A stretch of 62,672 bases of DNA from Bacteroidales bacterium UBA2714 (GTDB taxonomy: Bacteria; Bacteroidota; Bacteroidia; Bacteroidales; P3). A program made the translations under genes and the position numbers. The notes below the pieces were generated by a model. It did not search any database, had not been told where the DNA came from, and saw only the letters and a list, made by a program, of their open reading frames with translations. Location: the NCBI GenBank assembly GCA_002354035.1, contig DEKU01000042.1, forward strand, positions 35,559 to 98,230, written 5' to 3'. This document shows, piece after piece, positions 47,109 to 56,417 of this stretch; position 1 is the first letter of the stretch; every line of letters begins with the position of its first letter.

Positions 47109-48287
47109 ATGAATAGGAACAAAATCAAAAGGGCCTTGTTTGCCATTGCTGCCTGCCTGTGCGGCAATGTCCTATGCGGCCAAACGGATGTAACAGGGGC
47201 AGAGGATTCGTGCAATGCACTCACCGCTCGTGCCTTGAAAGCTGAACGGCAAGGACTGACCGAGCTGGCGGAAGGCTACTACCGCCGAGCCCTATCGGCT
47301 CCCGGCGGTGACACCGCCACGGTGGCGGCCCTCCACCTTGGATTGCTCTTGGAACAAAAGGAATACTACACCCAAGCCTTGGGCTTGCTGAATCGCTGTC
47401 CCATGGCCGAAGGCCTGGCCCATCAGGCCTACTGCCTGCTACAGCTGAACCTGGTAGACAGTGCCGCGCACTGTGCCGCACGAGCGGTAGAGCAAGACTC
47501 GGCATCACCGACCGCCCTGTCGATGATGGCTTACGCCGAATCGGAACGCGACCACCACATCAATGCCATAGCCTGGGCAAACCGCGCCCTTGCCGCCGAC
47601 CCCCGCTCGGCGCTGGGAGAGAACGTGATGGGATATGTGCAATACCGCAAAGGGAACCACTCCGAGGCCATGCGCCATTTCAAAAAAGCCATCAAGTTAG
47701 ACAGTACGATGTCCAACGCTTACTTCAACCTCGGCATGCTTTATTGTCTCCGCAACAGCCACGACATGGCCATCAAACTGCTGAAAGAAGGCTTGCGCCG
47801 CACCCCCCGCAACATCCGGCTCTATACGGCCCTCGCCCATGCCTACAGAGAACGCGGCGACCTGCCCAAAGCCCTCCAATGCTACAACCAGATATTGGAG
47901 TACGACAGCCTCCACACCCCAACACTGAACAGAATAGGCACCCTATACTGCCAGCAAGGCCACTTCGAACAAGCCATCGCCTTCCACCGGCGCGTGCTGG
48001 CCATAAACCCCAACGATGCCGCCGCCTACAAATATATCGGCAAAGCATACACCGAGTGGGGCAAACACGACAAAGCCATCCAGAGCTTTATCCGCTCCAC
48101 AAACATCAGCACCAACGACCCCGAGACCTACATGTATCTGGCCGAACTGTACGGCCAACAAAAGAAAGGCGAACGCAAACAACAATCTGCCTACCGGAAG
48201 GCTGCCCGGCTGGGCAACAAAGAGGCCCAAGCCTGGCTGGTGAAAAGGGGACTGACATGGCCAGGGGCTCAATCGGGGTCCCGATGA
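47109..48287 (+). CDS. Secreted tetratricopeptide-repeat protein
   Basis: A 392-residue protein from the ATG at 47109, chosen because it starts a signal peptide (RALFAIAACLCGNVLCG); the frame upstream crosses a terminator. It contains at least seven TPR motifs, from about residue 40 to the end. Examples are NVMGYVQYRKGNHSEAMRHF, NAYFNLGMLYCLRNSHDMAI and AAAYKYIGKAYTEWGKHDKAI. It is probably periplasmic or a lipid-free envelope scaffold. No partner is evident. The class is certain; the role is unknown. Confidence 0.88.
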   Translation: MNRNKIKRALFAIAACLCGNVLCGQTDVTGAEDSCNALTARALKAERQGLTELAEGYYRRALSAPGGDTATVAALHLGLLLEQKEYYTQALGLLNRCPMAEGLAHQAYCLLQLNLVDSAAHCAARAVEQDSASPTALSMMAYAESERDHHINAIAWANRALAADPRSALGENVMGYVQYRKGNHSEAMRHFKKAIKLDSTMSNAYFNLGMLYCLRNSHDMAIKLLKEGLRRTPRNIRLYTALAHAYRERGDLPKALQCYNQILEYDSLHTPTLNRIGTLYCQQGHFEQAIAFHRRVLAINPNDAAAYKYIGKAYTEWGKHDKAIQSFIRSTNISTNDPETYMYLAELYGQQKKGERKQQSAYRKAARLGNKEAQAWLVKRGLTWPGAQSGSR

Positions 48288-48822
48288 CATGAAACGGCTG
48301 ACCCGTATGAGATTCTTCGTCACCTATCGGCCGGCAAAAAAACGCTTCAACACGAAAAAGACAAACCGTATTCACAACGAAGGCCACCCCTTGCTCTTTC
48401 GGTGAGGCAAGGGCTATCCTTTCACTCTAATTTGACACGGAAATCTTTGTATGTAGACCCTATTTATTGTCTTATTCAGAGACAAAACAGAAATAATACA
48501 GAAACAATACACAATATACATGTATAGCCGACAAAAAACCCACCCCCGCAGGTTAGTGGACCGGACCGCCCTCCGCCGGGCAGAACAGCCCTGTCTTCCG
48601 GCACTCACCAATGGCCCCACTGGGTTGAGACAACGCCTGTCGCAAGGCCAATCGCACGAGGATTGGGCCACGATAGATGACGCTCCGCACTACATTTTTT
48701 GCGTATATGAAAAAAAAAGTGTTACTTTGCATTCTCGTTCGCGGCTAACAATAAATAATATATAATAATGCAACGAACGAACTGACAGGTTTTTGTATGA
48801 ACAGAAAAACAACTATTGAGAG
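48288..48822. other. Intergenic region before topA
   Basis: 535 bases without a credible gene. It holds the inverted third copy of the T-rich hairpin repeat (48461-48515), a GC-rich stretch (48540-48660) of unknown nature and a weak promoter-like TTACTTTG at 48722-48729. Confidence 0.6.
48461..48515 (-). repeat. Dispersed T-rich hairpin repeat, copy 3 (inverted)
   Basis: On the minus strand this reads GTTTCTGTATTATTTCTG and then TTTTGTCTCTG. The small hairpin TTGTCT (48467-48472) pairs with AGACAA (48480-48485). It resembles copies 1 and 2 in composition and order. Confidence 0.55.
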
Positions 48823-51180
48823 ATGAAGAATTTAGTAATTGTCGAGTCACCAACCAAGTCGAAGAAGATTGAACAGTTTCTCGGCGCCGACTATACGGTG
48901 CTTTCGAGCAATGGTCATATCCGCGACCTCTCGAAAAAAGAGATGAGCATTGATATCGAGAACCAGTACGAACCCGAATACCAGATTACAGAAAGCCAGC
49001 ATAAGCTGGTTGCTGATTTGAAACGGGCAGTGAAAGAGGCCGAAACCGTTTGGCTGGCATCTGATGAGGACCGTGAGGGAGAGGCCATTGCCTGGCACCT
49101 ACAGGAGACCCTGAAGCTGGACCCTGCAACCACAAAACGCATCGTATTCAACGAGATAACACAAAAGGCCATTCTCAATGCTATTGAACATCCCCGAACG
49201 ATAGACATGAACCTGGTGGATGCCCAGCAGGCCCGGCGAGTGCTGGACCGACTGGTGGGCTATGAGATAAGCCCCATCCTTTGGTCAAAAATAAAACCCG
49301 CACTGAGTGCCGGACGGGTACAGAGCGTAGCCGTGAGGCTGATAGTGGAACGCGAGGAGGAGATAAAGAAATTCGTGAGCCAGAGCTACTTCCGCGTCAC
49401 ATCGGAATTTCTCTCGCCCAGTGGAAAAATGCAAGTCCACGCCGAGCTGAGCCGCCGTTTCGACAGGCAGGAAGAGGCAGCCGCATTCATGGAAGGATTA
49501 AACGGCTGTACCTTCAAGGTAGAGTCTATCGACACGAAGACTGCCAAGCGCTCACCTGCACCCCCGTTCACAACCTCGACCCTCCAACAGGAGGCAAGCC
49601 GCAAACTGGGTTTCAGCGTGGCCCGCACCATGCAGATTGCACAGCAACTATACGAGAACGGATTCATCACCTACATGCGTACCGACAGCGTGAACCTAAG
49701 CGACCTGGCTTTGGAGATGACACGCGATGAGGTGAGCTACATGTACGGCGACAACTACGTCAAAACACGCCGTTACCAGACTAAGACCAAGGGAGCCCAG
49801 GAGGCTCACGAGGCCATCCGCCCCACCGACATGAGCAAACATGTCATCACCGCCGAGACACCTCAGCGCAGACTGTATGAACTCATCTGGAAACGGACTA
49901 TCGCATCGCAGATGGCCGATGCAGAGATAGAGAAGACTGTAGTTGACATCAGCATCAACACTCCTGACGGACCAAAAGATGACAAGTTTATCTGTCAGGG
50001 CGAGCAGGTACGATTCGATGGTTTCCTGAAGGTGTACATTGAATCCACCGATGACGAGGAACTTTCGGACAACGAGGATGTGCACACTCTGCCAAAACTG
50101 ACCCAGGACATGCCACTGACCCTCTCAATGGCCAAAGCCGCCGAACACCACACGCAGCATGCGCCCCGCTACACCGAGGCCAGTCTGGTGAAAAAATTGG
50201 AAGACCTCGGCATCGGGCGCCCCTCTACTTACGCCCCCACTATCAGCACTATTTTGAAGCGGGAATACGTTATCAAAGAGGACCGCGAAGGGGTGCCGGT
50301 GGATTGTACAATCATGGTGCTGAAAGACGGTAAAATCGAAAGCTCAATCCGCACTGAAAAAACAGGGTCGGAGAAAGGAAAGCTCTTCCCCACAGACATC
50401 GGAACGGTGGTGAATAGATTCCTTATGGAGCATTTCGCCAACATAATGGACTATAACTTTACGGCCACCGTGGAACGCGATTTCGACGACATCGCTTCCG
50501 GCAAAAAAGAATGGCGCAAGGTTATCGACAAGTTTTACGTACCTTTCCACAAAAACATAAAGCAGACGCAACAAAACAGCCAGCGCACAAGCGGCGAAAG
50601 GCTGGTGGGCGTTGACCCAAAGACTGGCAAGAAGGTCTATGCCAAGATTGGACGCTATGGTACCCTCGTCCAGTTGGGGGACACGTCAAGCGAAGAGAAG
50701 CCCAAATTTGCCAGCATGAAAAAGGGGCAAAGCATTGAGACCATCACCCTCGAAGAGGCTCTTGCCCTGTTCCAGCTGCCTCGCAATGTGGGACAATTCG
50801 AGAACGATGATGTGATTGTCAGCATTGGCAAGTTTGGTCCTTATGTGCGCCACAAAGGTCTGTTCTACTCACTCTCCAAGAACGACGACCCCTACGAGAT
50901 TACCCTTGAGCGCTGCATCGAAATCATCAGAATCAAACGTCAGATAGAAGACGACAAGGCCAGGCTGCGTGCCCAGTTCCCCCACACGGTGGGTGATGTC
51001 GAAGGTTACCCTGTCTCCGCCAACATCGGGCGCTACGGCCCTTATCTGACCTATCGCAGCAAGAATTTCAGATTGCCGAAGGAGATTGACCCCCTCACTA
51101 TCACAATTGAAGAGGCTCGGGAAATCGTGAAGGACGGTGAACAGAAGACAAGCCGTGGTCGCAAAAAGAAGGCACAGTGA
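48823..51180 (+). CDS. topA: DNA topoisomerase I (type IA)
   Basis: Relaxes negatively supercoiled DNA. The 785-residue protein has an N-terminal Toprim domain (MKNLVIVESPTKSKKIEQFL and the DEDREGEAIAWHL acidic triad), the active-site segment FITYMRTDSVNLS with its catalytic Tyr, and a C-terminal set of topoisomerase I C-terminal repeats (GRYGPYLTYR) in place of zinc fingers. Length fits the Bacteroidota form. Its stop overlaps the next GTG start by four bases. Confidence 0.97.
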   Translation: MKNLVIVESPTKSKKIEQFLGADYTVLSSNGHIRDLSKKEMSIDIENQYEPEYQITESQHKLVADLKRAVKEAETVWLASDEDREGEAIAWHLQETLKLDPATTKRIVFNEITQKAILNAIEHPRTIDMNLVDAQQARRVLDRLVGYEISPILWSKIKPALSAGRVQSVAVRLIVEREEEIKKFVSQSYFRVTSEFLSPSGKMQVHAELSRRFDRQEEAAAFMEGLNGCTFKVESIDTKTAKRSPAPPFTTSTLQQEASRKLGFSVARTMQIAQQLYENGFITYMRTDSVNLSDLALEMTRDEVSYMYGDNYVKTRRYQTKTKGAQEAHEAIRPTDMSKHVITAETPQRRLYELIWKRTIASQMADAEIEKTVVDISINTPDGPKDDKFICQGEQVRFDGFLKVYIESTDDEELSDNEDVHTLPKLTQDMPLTLSMAKAAEHHTQHAPRYTEASLVKKLEDLGIGRPSTYAPTISTILKREYVIKEDREGVPVDCTIMVLKDGKIESSIRTEKTGSEKGKLFPTDIGTVVNRFLMEHFANIMDYNFTATVERDFDDIASGKKEWRKVIDKFYVPFHKNIKQTQQNSQRTSGERLVGVDPKTGKKVYAKIGRYGTLVQLGDTSSEEKPKFASMKKGQSIETITLEEALALFQLPRNVGQFENDDVIVSIGKFGPYVRHKGLFYSLSKNDDPYEITLERCIEIIRIKRQIEDDKARLRAQFPHTVGDVEGYPVSANIGRYGPYLTYRSKNFRLPKEIDPLTITIEEAREIVKDGEQKTSRGRKKKAQ

Positions 51181-53114
51181 GGCTGAGCGTTATCATAGTC
51201 AACTATAACGTCAGGTATTTTCTTGACCAGTGCCTGGAGTCGGTGTTCGGCTCCGACTTGCACATGGACGACGGCCAGGTGGTGGAGCTGGAGGTGATGG
51301 TGGTGGACAACGCGTCGGTGGACGGGTCGGTGGAGATGGTGCGCGAGCGGTATGCCGCCGTGCAGCTGATTGCCAACAAGGACAACAAAGGGTTTGCCGC
51401 AGCCAACAACCAGGCGTTGCGCGTGTGCACGGGCGATTGGGCCTTGCTGCTGAATCCGGACACTGTGGTGGAGCGCGACACGCTGGCAAGGTGTGTGGAT
51501 TTTTTCCGGTCGCACTCTCAGTGTGGCGGTCTGACGGTGAAGATGGTCAACGGCGAGGGGCGCTACTTGAGGGAGAGCAAGCGGGGATTCCCCACGGCTG
51601 CTGCTGCTTTCTACAAGATGTGCGGCCTGGCAGCGCTTTTTCCCCATTCGCGCCGGTTCGCAGCTTACTATATGGGGCATCTGCCGGACGATGAAGTGAA
51701 CCCAGTGGACATCCTGCCGGGGGCTTTCCTGATGATTAGCCGTGAAGCTCTCAACAAAGTAGGACTGCTGGACGAGGCTTATTTCATGTATGGCGAGGAT
51801 ATCGATTTTTCGTGGCGCATCCGGCTGGCCGGGTTCGAGAATTACTACATGCCCACGGCTCGCATCATCCACTATAAGGGCGAGAGCACGAAGCATAGCA
51901 GCATGAATTATGTCTACACATTCTACAATGCGATGTCGATTTTTGTGAAGCGTTATTACGGCGGGCCGCATGCCCGGCTGTTCAGTGCGCTGCTGCGCGT
52001 GGCCATCTGGCTGCGAGCCTGTGTGGCGTGGGTGCACAGGGTGGTGCGGCGGGTGGCGCTGCCGGCGGCCGATTTCGCCGTGGCGTTTGCCGGTTTTGTG
52101 GGCATCAAGCACTTGTGGGCCGCCTTCTGGGCAGAGAATGTCAATTACTATCCTGCGGAATACACATGGTTGGTCATCCCTGCTTATATCCTGCTGCTGA
52201 TGGCTGCGGCATGGCTCTACGGCGGCTATGAGCGGCCCGTGAGGCTGAGACGCCTGGTGAGGGGGATGGCCGTGGGAAGCCTGGTGCTGCTGCTTTTCTA
52301 TTCGCTGCTGGACGAGAGCCAGCGTTACTCGCGCGCGCTGTTGCTGATGGGCTGCGCCTGGACGCTGCTGGCCGCTGTAGGCATCCGCGCGGGGCTGAGC
52401 CTGCTGGGGGTGCCAGGGTTCGACATGCGACCCCGTAGACGGCACTGCTGCATTGTGGTGGGCGGGCAGGCGGAGGTCAGCCGTGTGCGCCAGCTGTACG
52501 AGGGACTGGGGGATGCCCGGACGGTTGCGCTGCCCCACGAGGGACTTGATGGCCGCAAACTGTGCGATGCCGTCGACTACTACAAGGCAGACGAGGTGGT
52601 GTTTTGCAGCAAAGACTTATCCGTCAGCCATATTATTGACCTCATGGCCGAGCCTTGCCTCTCGGCCAACCGCCATGCTCAGGTAGATTTTAAGATTGTC
52701 CCGACCGACGGGGACTTCATTATAGGCAGCGGAGGCAGCATCCGGAGTGCGGAGGACCTCTACACCGAGGAGCTGCACACCATCGCCACTCCGCTCAACC
52801 GCCGGAACAAGCGGCTGTTTGACGCAGCCAGCGCGCTGCTGCTGCTGGTTCTTACGCCTGTGTTGGTCTGGTTCCAGAAGCGCAGAGGACAGTATGTAGC
52901 CCACTGCTGGCAGGTGCTAACCGGGCAGAAGACGTGGGTGGGTGCCGAGGGCGGCCGAACCCGCAAGGGAGTGTTCGGTCCCGAGGACAGTCTGCCCCGG
53001 CGGTCAAAAAGCATCAGTCCCGAACTGAAAAAAAGGCTCCATTTACGCTACATGCGCAGCTATAAGCTCAGCACCGACATCCAAATACTTGTCAACAACT
53101 TGTTTAACATTTGA
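51177..53114 (+). CDS. GT2 glycosyltransferase fused to a degenerate sugar-phosphate-transferase-like half
   Basis: A 645-residue membrane protein with a GTG start overlapping the topA stop. Residues 1-about 240 form a family-2 glycosyltransferase (LSVIIVNYNV; NPDTVVE with the DxD-equivalent; GEDIDFSWR). Hydrophobic segments lie at about 298-312, 331-349, 363-378 and 385-405. Then comes a Rossmann-like stretch (CCIVVGGQAEVSRV). Near 541-566 there is a short NKRLFDAASALLLLVLTPVL that recalls the start of polyprenyl-phosphate sugar transferases, with no catalytic remainder. It probably adds sugars to an envelope glycan. The function of the second half is unknown. Confidence 0.8.
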   Translation: MRLSVIIVNYNVRYFLDQCLESVFGSDLHMDDGQVVELEVMVVDNASVDGSVEMVRERYAAVQLIANKDNKGFAAANNQALRVCTGDWALLLNPDTVVERDTLARCVDFFRSHSQCGGLTVKMVNGEGRYLRESKRGFPTAAAAFYKMCGLAALFPHSRRFAAYYMGHLPDDEVNPVDILPGAFLMISREALNKVGLLDEAYFMYGEDIDFSWRIRLAGFENYYMPTARIIHYKGESTKHSSMNYVYTFYNAMSIFVKRYYGGPHARLFSALLRVAIWLRACVAWVHRVVRRVALPAADFAVAFAGFVGIKHLWAAFWAENVNYYPAEYTWLVIPAYILLLMAAAWLYGGYERPVRLRRLVRGMAVGSLVLLLFYSLLDESQRYSRALLLMGCAWTLLAAVGIRAGLSLLGVPGFDMRPRRRHCCIVVGGQAEVSRVRQLYEGLGDARTVALPHEGLDGRKLCDAVDYYKADEVVFCSKDLSVSHIIDLMAEPCLSANRHAQVDFKIVPTDGDFIIGSGGSIRSAEDLYTEELHTIATPLNRRNKRLFDAASALLLLVLTPVLVWFQKRRGQYVAHCWQVLTGQKTWVGAEGGRTRKGVFGPEDSLPRRSKSISPELKKRLHLRYMRSYKLSTDIQILVNNLFNI

Positions 53115-53121
53115 AACCGCC

Positions 53122-53802
53122 ATGAAAAGGATTGCCACCCTCATTTGCTTTGTACTGATATCCGCCACTCTTTATGCCCAACGCATCGATGCCTATCTGG
53201 TATTGGGTGGGGTTGCCTCTCAGGTGGAGGGCGACGAGCTGAAGGGATTCGGCCACTGGGGCCTGCACGGAGGCGTGGGTGCATGGGTCAGACTGGACGA
53301 CCGCGACACTTGGGGCTTAGCTATCGAGACCGACTATTCCTGCCGAGGCATCTTCAACAACAGTGGGAGCGCCGAGAATTACTATAACATCGACCTCGAC
53401 CTGCACTATATTGACATCCCCGTCACGGCTTTCTTCCGCGACCCATACGGCGGGTTGCGTTTGGGCGCGGGTTTGGTGTACAGCCGTCTTGTAAGTCAGC
53501 CGCACGGCTACATCCGATACACACCAACCTATTTTGTGCCTGATACTGCCGACATGCAGTTTCTGAAAAACGACCTGGCCGCAGCCGTCGAGGCCCGGTT
53601 CACTATATGGAACGGCTTGCAATTCAGTCTGCGTTACCAATATTCGATTCTCCCCGTAAAAAAGAACTGGCATTTCTATATGCAAGACGAGTCTTGGGCC
53701 AACAACTGCTACAACTCGTCCCTTTCATTGCGGCTGGTATGGCAATTCGGGTATGACCGAAGTGCCTCACTCCGTAAAAAAAATCTACGACACAGAAGAT
53801 AA
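53122..53802 (+). CDS. Outer-membrane beta-barrel protein (porin-like)
   Basis: A 226-residue protein with a signal peptide (MKRIATLICFVLISATLYAQ; start at the ATG at 53122). Alternating strands follow with Tyr/Gly-rich turns, such as GLHGGVGAWVRLDDRDTW, HYIDIPVTAFFRD and FSLRYQYSILPV, typical of the outer-membrane beta-barrel domain in Bacteroidota. The barrel probably has eight strands. The ligand is unknown. It ends 11 bases before coaD. Confidence 0.8.
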   Translation: MKRIATLICFVLISATLYAQRIDAYLVLGGVASQVEGDELKGFGHWGLHGGVGAWVRLDDRDTWGLAIETDYSCRGIFNNSGSAENYYNIDLDLHYIDIPVTAFFRDPYGGLRLGAGLVYSRLVSQPHGYIRYTPTYFVPDTADMQFLKNDLAAAVEARFTIWNGLQFSLRYQYSILPVKKNWHFYMQDESWANNCYNSSLSLRLVWQFGYDRSASLRKKNLRHRR

Positions 53803-53813
53803 CCCCTTTCTCC

Positions 53814-54245
53814 ATGTCACAGAAAACGGCTATATTCCCCGGGTCTTTCGACCCTATCACCCCTGGTCACGAAGCCATCGTGCGCCGAGGGCTGGCTTTG
53901 TTCGACAGGATTATCGTCGCCATCGGGATGAATACCGACAAGCACTACATGTTCTCGATGGATCAACGCATGCAAAAGGTGCGCGACCTTTTTGCCGCTG
54001 AGAGCAGGGTGGAGGTTACGGGGTACAGCGACATGACGGTGGACCTGTGCAGACGGCTCGGAGCTCAATTCATTCTGCGGGGCATTCGCAACGCCCAGGA
54101 TCTGGAATACGAACAAACCATCGCTGCCGTCAACAGGCACTTGGCACCTGACATAGAGACCGTACTGCTGCTGGCGGACGATGCTCACCGCGACATCAGC
54201 AGCACCATAATAAGAGAACAATTGGCTCATAAACTGAACAACTGA
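53814..54245 (+). CDS. coaD: Phosphopantetheine adenylyltransferase (CoaD)
   Basis: Transfers AMP to 4'-phosphopantetheine, the penultimate step of coenzyme A synthesis. The 143-residue protein has the nucleotidyl-transferase motif FPGSFDPITPGHEAI, the FILRGIRNAQDLEYE block and the ISSTIIRE signature. Family members usually run 10 to 15 residues longer at the C-terminus, so this one is slightly short. Its TGA stop lies directly at the junction with recG, whose frame has no ordinary start codon. Confidence 0.95.
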   Translation: MSQKTAIFPGSFDPITPGHEAIVRRGLALFDRIIVAIGMNTDKHYMFSMDQRMQKVRDLFAAESRVEVTGYSDMTVDLCRRLGAQFILRGIRNAQDLEYEQTIAAVNRHLAPDIETVLLLADDAHRDISSTIIREQLAHKLNN

Positions 54246-54246
54246 C

Positions 54247-56394
54247 ATCGACACCCCTATCACATATCTCAAAGGCGTTGGCCCTGGACGGGCCGACATT
54301 CTTGCCAAAGAACTGGGCATTCGTACTTTCGGCGACCTGCTTGCATATTTTCCTTTCCGCATGGTCGACCGCACTCACGTCAGCACGCTCGGCAATTTCA
54401 ACCCCGACGAGCCTTACCTTGTTTTCAAAGGCCATATCAGCAACCTGCACACCGTCACTTCCGGTCGCTCCACTCGGCTCGAAGCCCTGTTCAGCGACGG
54501 CACCGGAACCATGATGCTTGTCTGGTTTCAGGGCTTGAAATGGATCCGCGAAATCATACGGAGCAATGTTCTCTACCACGTGATGGGACATCCCACCCTC
54601 TATGGCAGCACCTGGCAGCTGGTCCATCCCGACATCGAGCCCGCCGACAGCAACCTCTCCTTTTCGGAGACTCCCACGTCTCCTCTCCAGAGGAACTCAG
54701 AGGGGTCGGGGGGCAGCACCCGCATCGCCCATCCTCTCCTTCCCGTCTACCGCACCACCGAAAAAGCCAAAGCCAAGGGACTCTCCTCACGCGCTATTGC
54801 CCGCCTCACCGATACCCTACTTCAGCAACTCACCTCCACCCTCGACGAAACCCTTCCTCTCAATATTGTCACAAAATACCACCTCCTTTCCCGCAACCAA
54901 GCCTTGCGCTACATGCACTATCCCCCGAACCTTCAGGCTTGGCAACAGGCCCTCTTCCGCGAGAAATTCGAGGAGCTCTTCTTCCACCAGCTCGACTACC
55001 AATACAGCCGTCTCAGCCGCCTCAACCACTCCATTGGAAACATATTCGGCACTGTGGGCGACCGTTTCAACAACTTCTATCGAAACAACCTCCCCTTCCC
55101 CCTCACCGGGGCTCAGAAACGGGTCATCAAAGAAATACGTGCCGACATGCGCAGTGGCCGACAGATGAATCGCCTGCTCCAAGGCGACGTAGGCAGTGGC
55201 AAAACCCTGGTGGCGCTCCTCACCATGCTCATCGCCCTCGACAACGGCTTCCAAACCTGCCTCATGGCCCCCACCGAAATCCTCGCCTCCCAACACTTCG
55301 CCAGCTTCCAAAAAATGCTCCATGGCCTCGACATCCATGTCCAACTACTGGTCGGGGCGCTAAAGGCCAAAGAAAAAAAGGAAATCAAGAAAAAACTGTC
55401 CGAAGGACAGATTGACATACTCATCGGCACCCACGCCCTCATCGAGAACGACGTCCAATTTGCCCGGCTGGGTTATGTGGTGATTGACGAGCAGCACCGC
55501 TTCGGTGTCGAGCAACGGGCCAAATTATGGCGCAAAAGCACCATCCCGCCCCACATACTCGTCATGACCGCCACCCCCATTCCGCGCACTCTGGCCATGA
55601 CCCTTTATGCCGACCTCGACTGCTCCATTATCGACGAGCTTCCCCCCGGTCGCCGTCCCATCATCACCACCCATGGCACCGATGCCAAACGCGCCCTCCT
55701 TTTCAACTTCATGCGGCAGCAAATAGCACAAGGCCGCCAAGTCTACGTAGTCTATCCCCTCATCAACGAGAGCGAAAACCTCGACCTCAAAGACATTATG
55801 GATGGCTACGAAAGCCTCTCGCGCAGCTTCCCCCAGCCCCAATACCAGCTCAGCATCGTCCATGGGCAAATGCCCGCCGAGGCCAAAGCCTACGAAATGG
55901 ACCGTTTCAAACGTGGCGAAACCCAAATCATGGTCTCCACCACTGTCATCGAAGTAGGGGTCGACGTTCCCAATGCCACTGTTATGGTAATAGAGAATGC
56001 CGAACGTTTTGGTCTCAGCCAGCTCCACCAGCTGCGTGGACGTGTAGGCCGGGGTGGCAACCAGTCCTACTGCATCCTCATGACCAAAGACGACCTCAGT
56101 CGGAACAGCATGCAGCGCATCCATACCATGTGCAGCACCACCGACGGCTTTGCCATTGCCGAAGCCGACCTCAGACTGCGTGGCCCCGGCGACCTGCAAG
56201 GTCTGCAACAAAGCGGTATGCTTGACCTTAAGGTGGCCGACATCGTCGACGACGAGCCCTTAGTGCGCGCCGCTCGTGACGAAGTCCGCGCCCTGCTCGA
56301 CGCCGACCCCGACCTGCTGCAGCCCGACAACAAACCTTTGCTCATCCACCTCCAGCAAAATAGCAACCACCAGCAATGGGACAAAATCAGTTAA
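54247..56394 (+). CDS. recG: ATP-dependent DNA helicase RecG
   Basis: Fork-reversal helicase for stalled replication forks and recombination. Helicase motifs are all present: Walker A GDVGSGKT, DEQHRFGVEQR, TATPIPRTLAM, and the C-terminal VGVDVPNATVMV and QLRGRVGRG. The first ATG in frame is at 54361, but the family N-terminus (ITYLKGVGPGRADILAKEL) is encoded in frame from about 54244, with no ATG, GTG or TTG after the upstream stop at 54235. I extend to the ATC at 54247 (715 residues, near the family's usual ~700). The true start is uncertain; the minimal certain frame is 54361-56394. Confidence 0.93.
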   Translation: MDTPITYLKGVGPGRADILAKELGIRTFGDLLAYFPFRMVDRTHVSTLGNFNPDEPYLVFKGHISNLHTVTSGRSTRLEALFSDGTGTMMLVWFQGLKWIREIIRSNVLYHVMGHPTLYGSTWQLVHPDIEPADSNLSFSETPTSPLQRNSEGSGGSTRIAHPLLPVYRTTEKAKAKGLSSRAIARLTDTLLQQLTSTLDETLPLNIVTKYHLLSRNQALRYMHYPPNLQAWQQALFREKFEELFFHQLDYQYSRLSRLNHSIGNIFGTVGDRFNNFYRNNLPFPLTGAQKRVIKEIRADMRSGRQMNRLLQGDVGSGKTLVALLTMLIALDNGFQTCLMAPTEILASQHFASFQKMLHGLDIHVQLLVGALKAKEKKEIKKKLSEGQIDILIGTHALIENDVQFARLGYVVIDEQHRFGVEQRAKLWRKSTIPPHILVMTATPIPRTLAMTLYADLDCSIIDELPPGRRPIITTHGTDAKRALLFNFMRQQIAQGRQVYVVYPLINESENLDLKDIMDGYESLSRSFPQPQYQLSIVHGQMPAEAKAYEMDRFKRGETQIMVSTTVIEVGVDVPNATVMVIENAERFGLSQLHQLRGRVGRGGNQSYCILMTKDDLSRNSMQRIHTMCSTTDGFAIAEADLRLRGPGDLQGLQQSGMLDLKVADIVDDEPLVRAARDEVRALLDADPDLLQPDNKPLLIHLQQNSNHQQWDKIS

Positions 56395-56417
56395 CCCTCT
56401 CAATAACTCATATACCC

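Noticed and set aside
48414..48765. Short frames on both strands in the region before topA
   Set aside because: They cross the T-rich repeat and GC-rich stretch, lack start signals and contradict one another.
51051..52538. 495-codon minus-strand frame opposite the GT2 gene
   Set aside because: Antisense shadow of a GC-biased gene. The sense protein is clearly a glycosyltransferase; the antisense one has a His/Arg/Pro-rich composition and no motif.
53753..54001. 82-codon plus-strand frame across the OMP-coaD junction
   Set aside because: Out of frame with both neighbours, overlaps the start of coaD and has no motif.
54235..54247. Programmed +1 frameshift joining coaD and recG
   Set aside because: The AAC-TGA-C context recalls the RF2 shift only in the stop. 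The Asn tRNA would have to re-pair poorly with ACU, and no stimulatory element is seen, so an odd start codon or sequence error is more likely.
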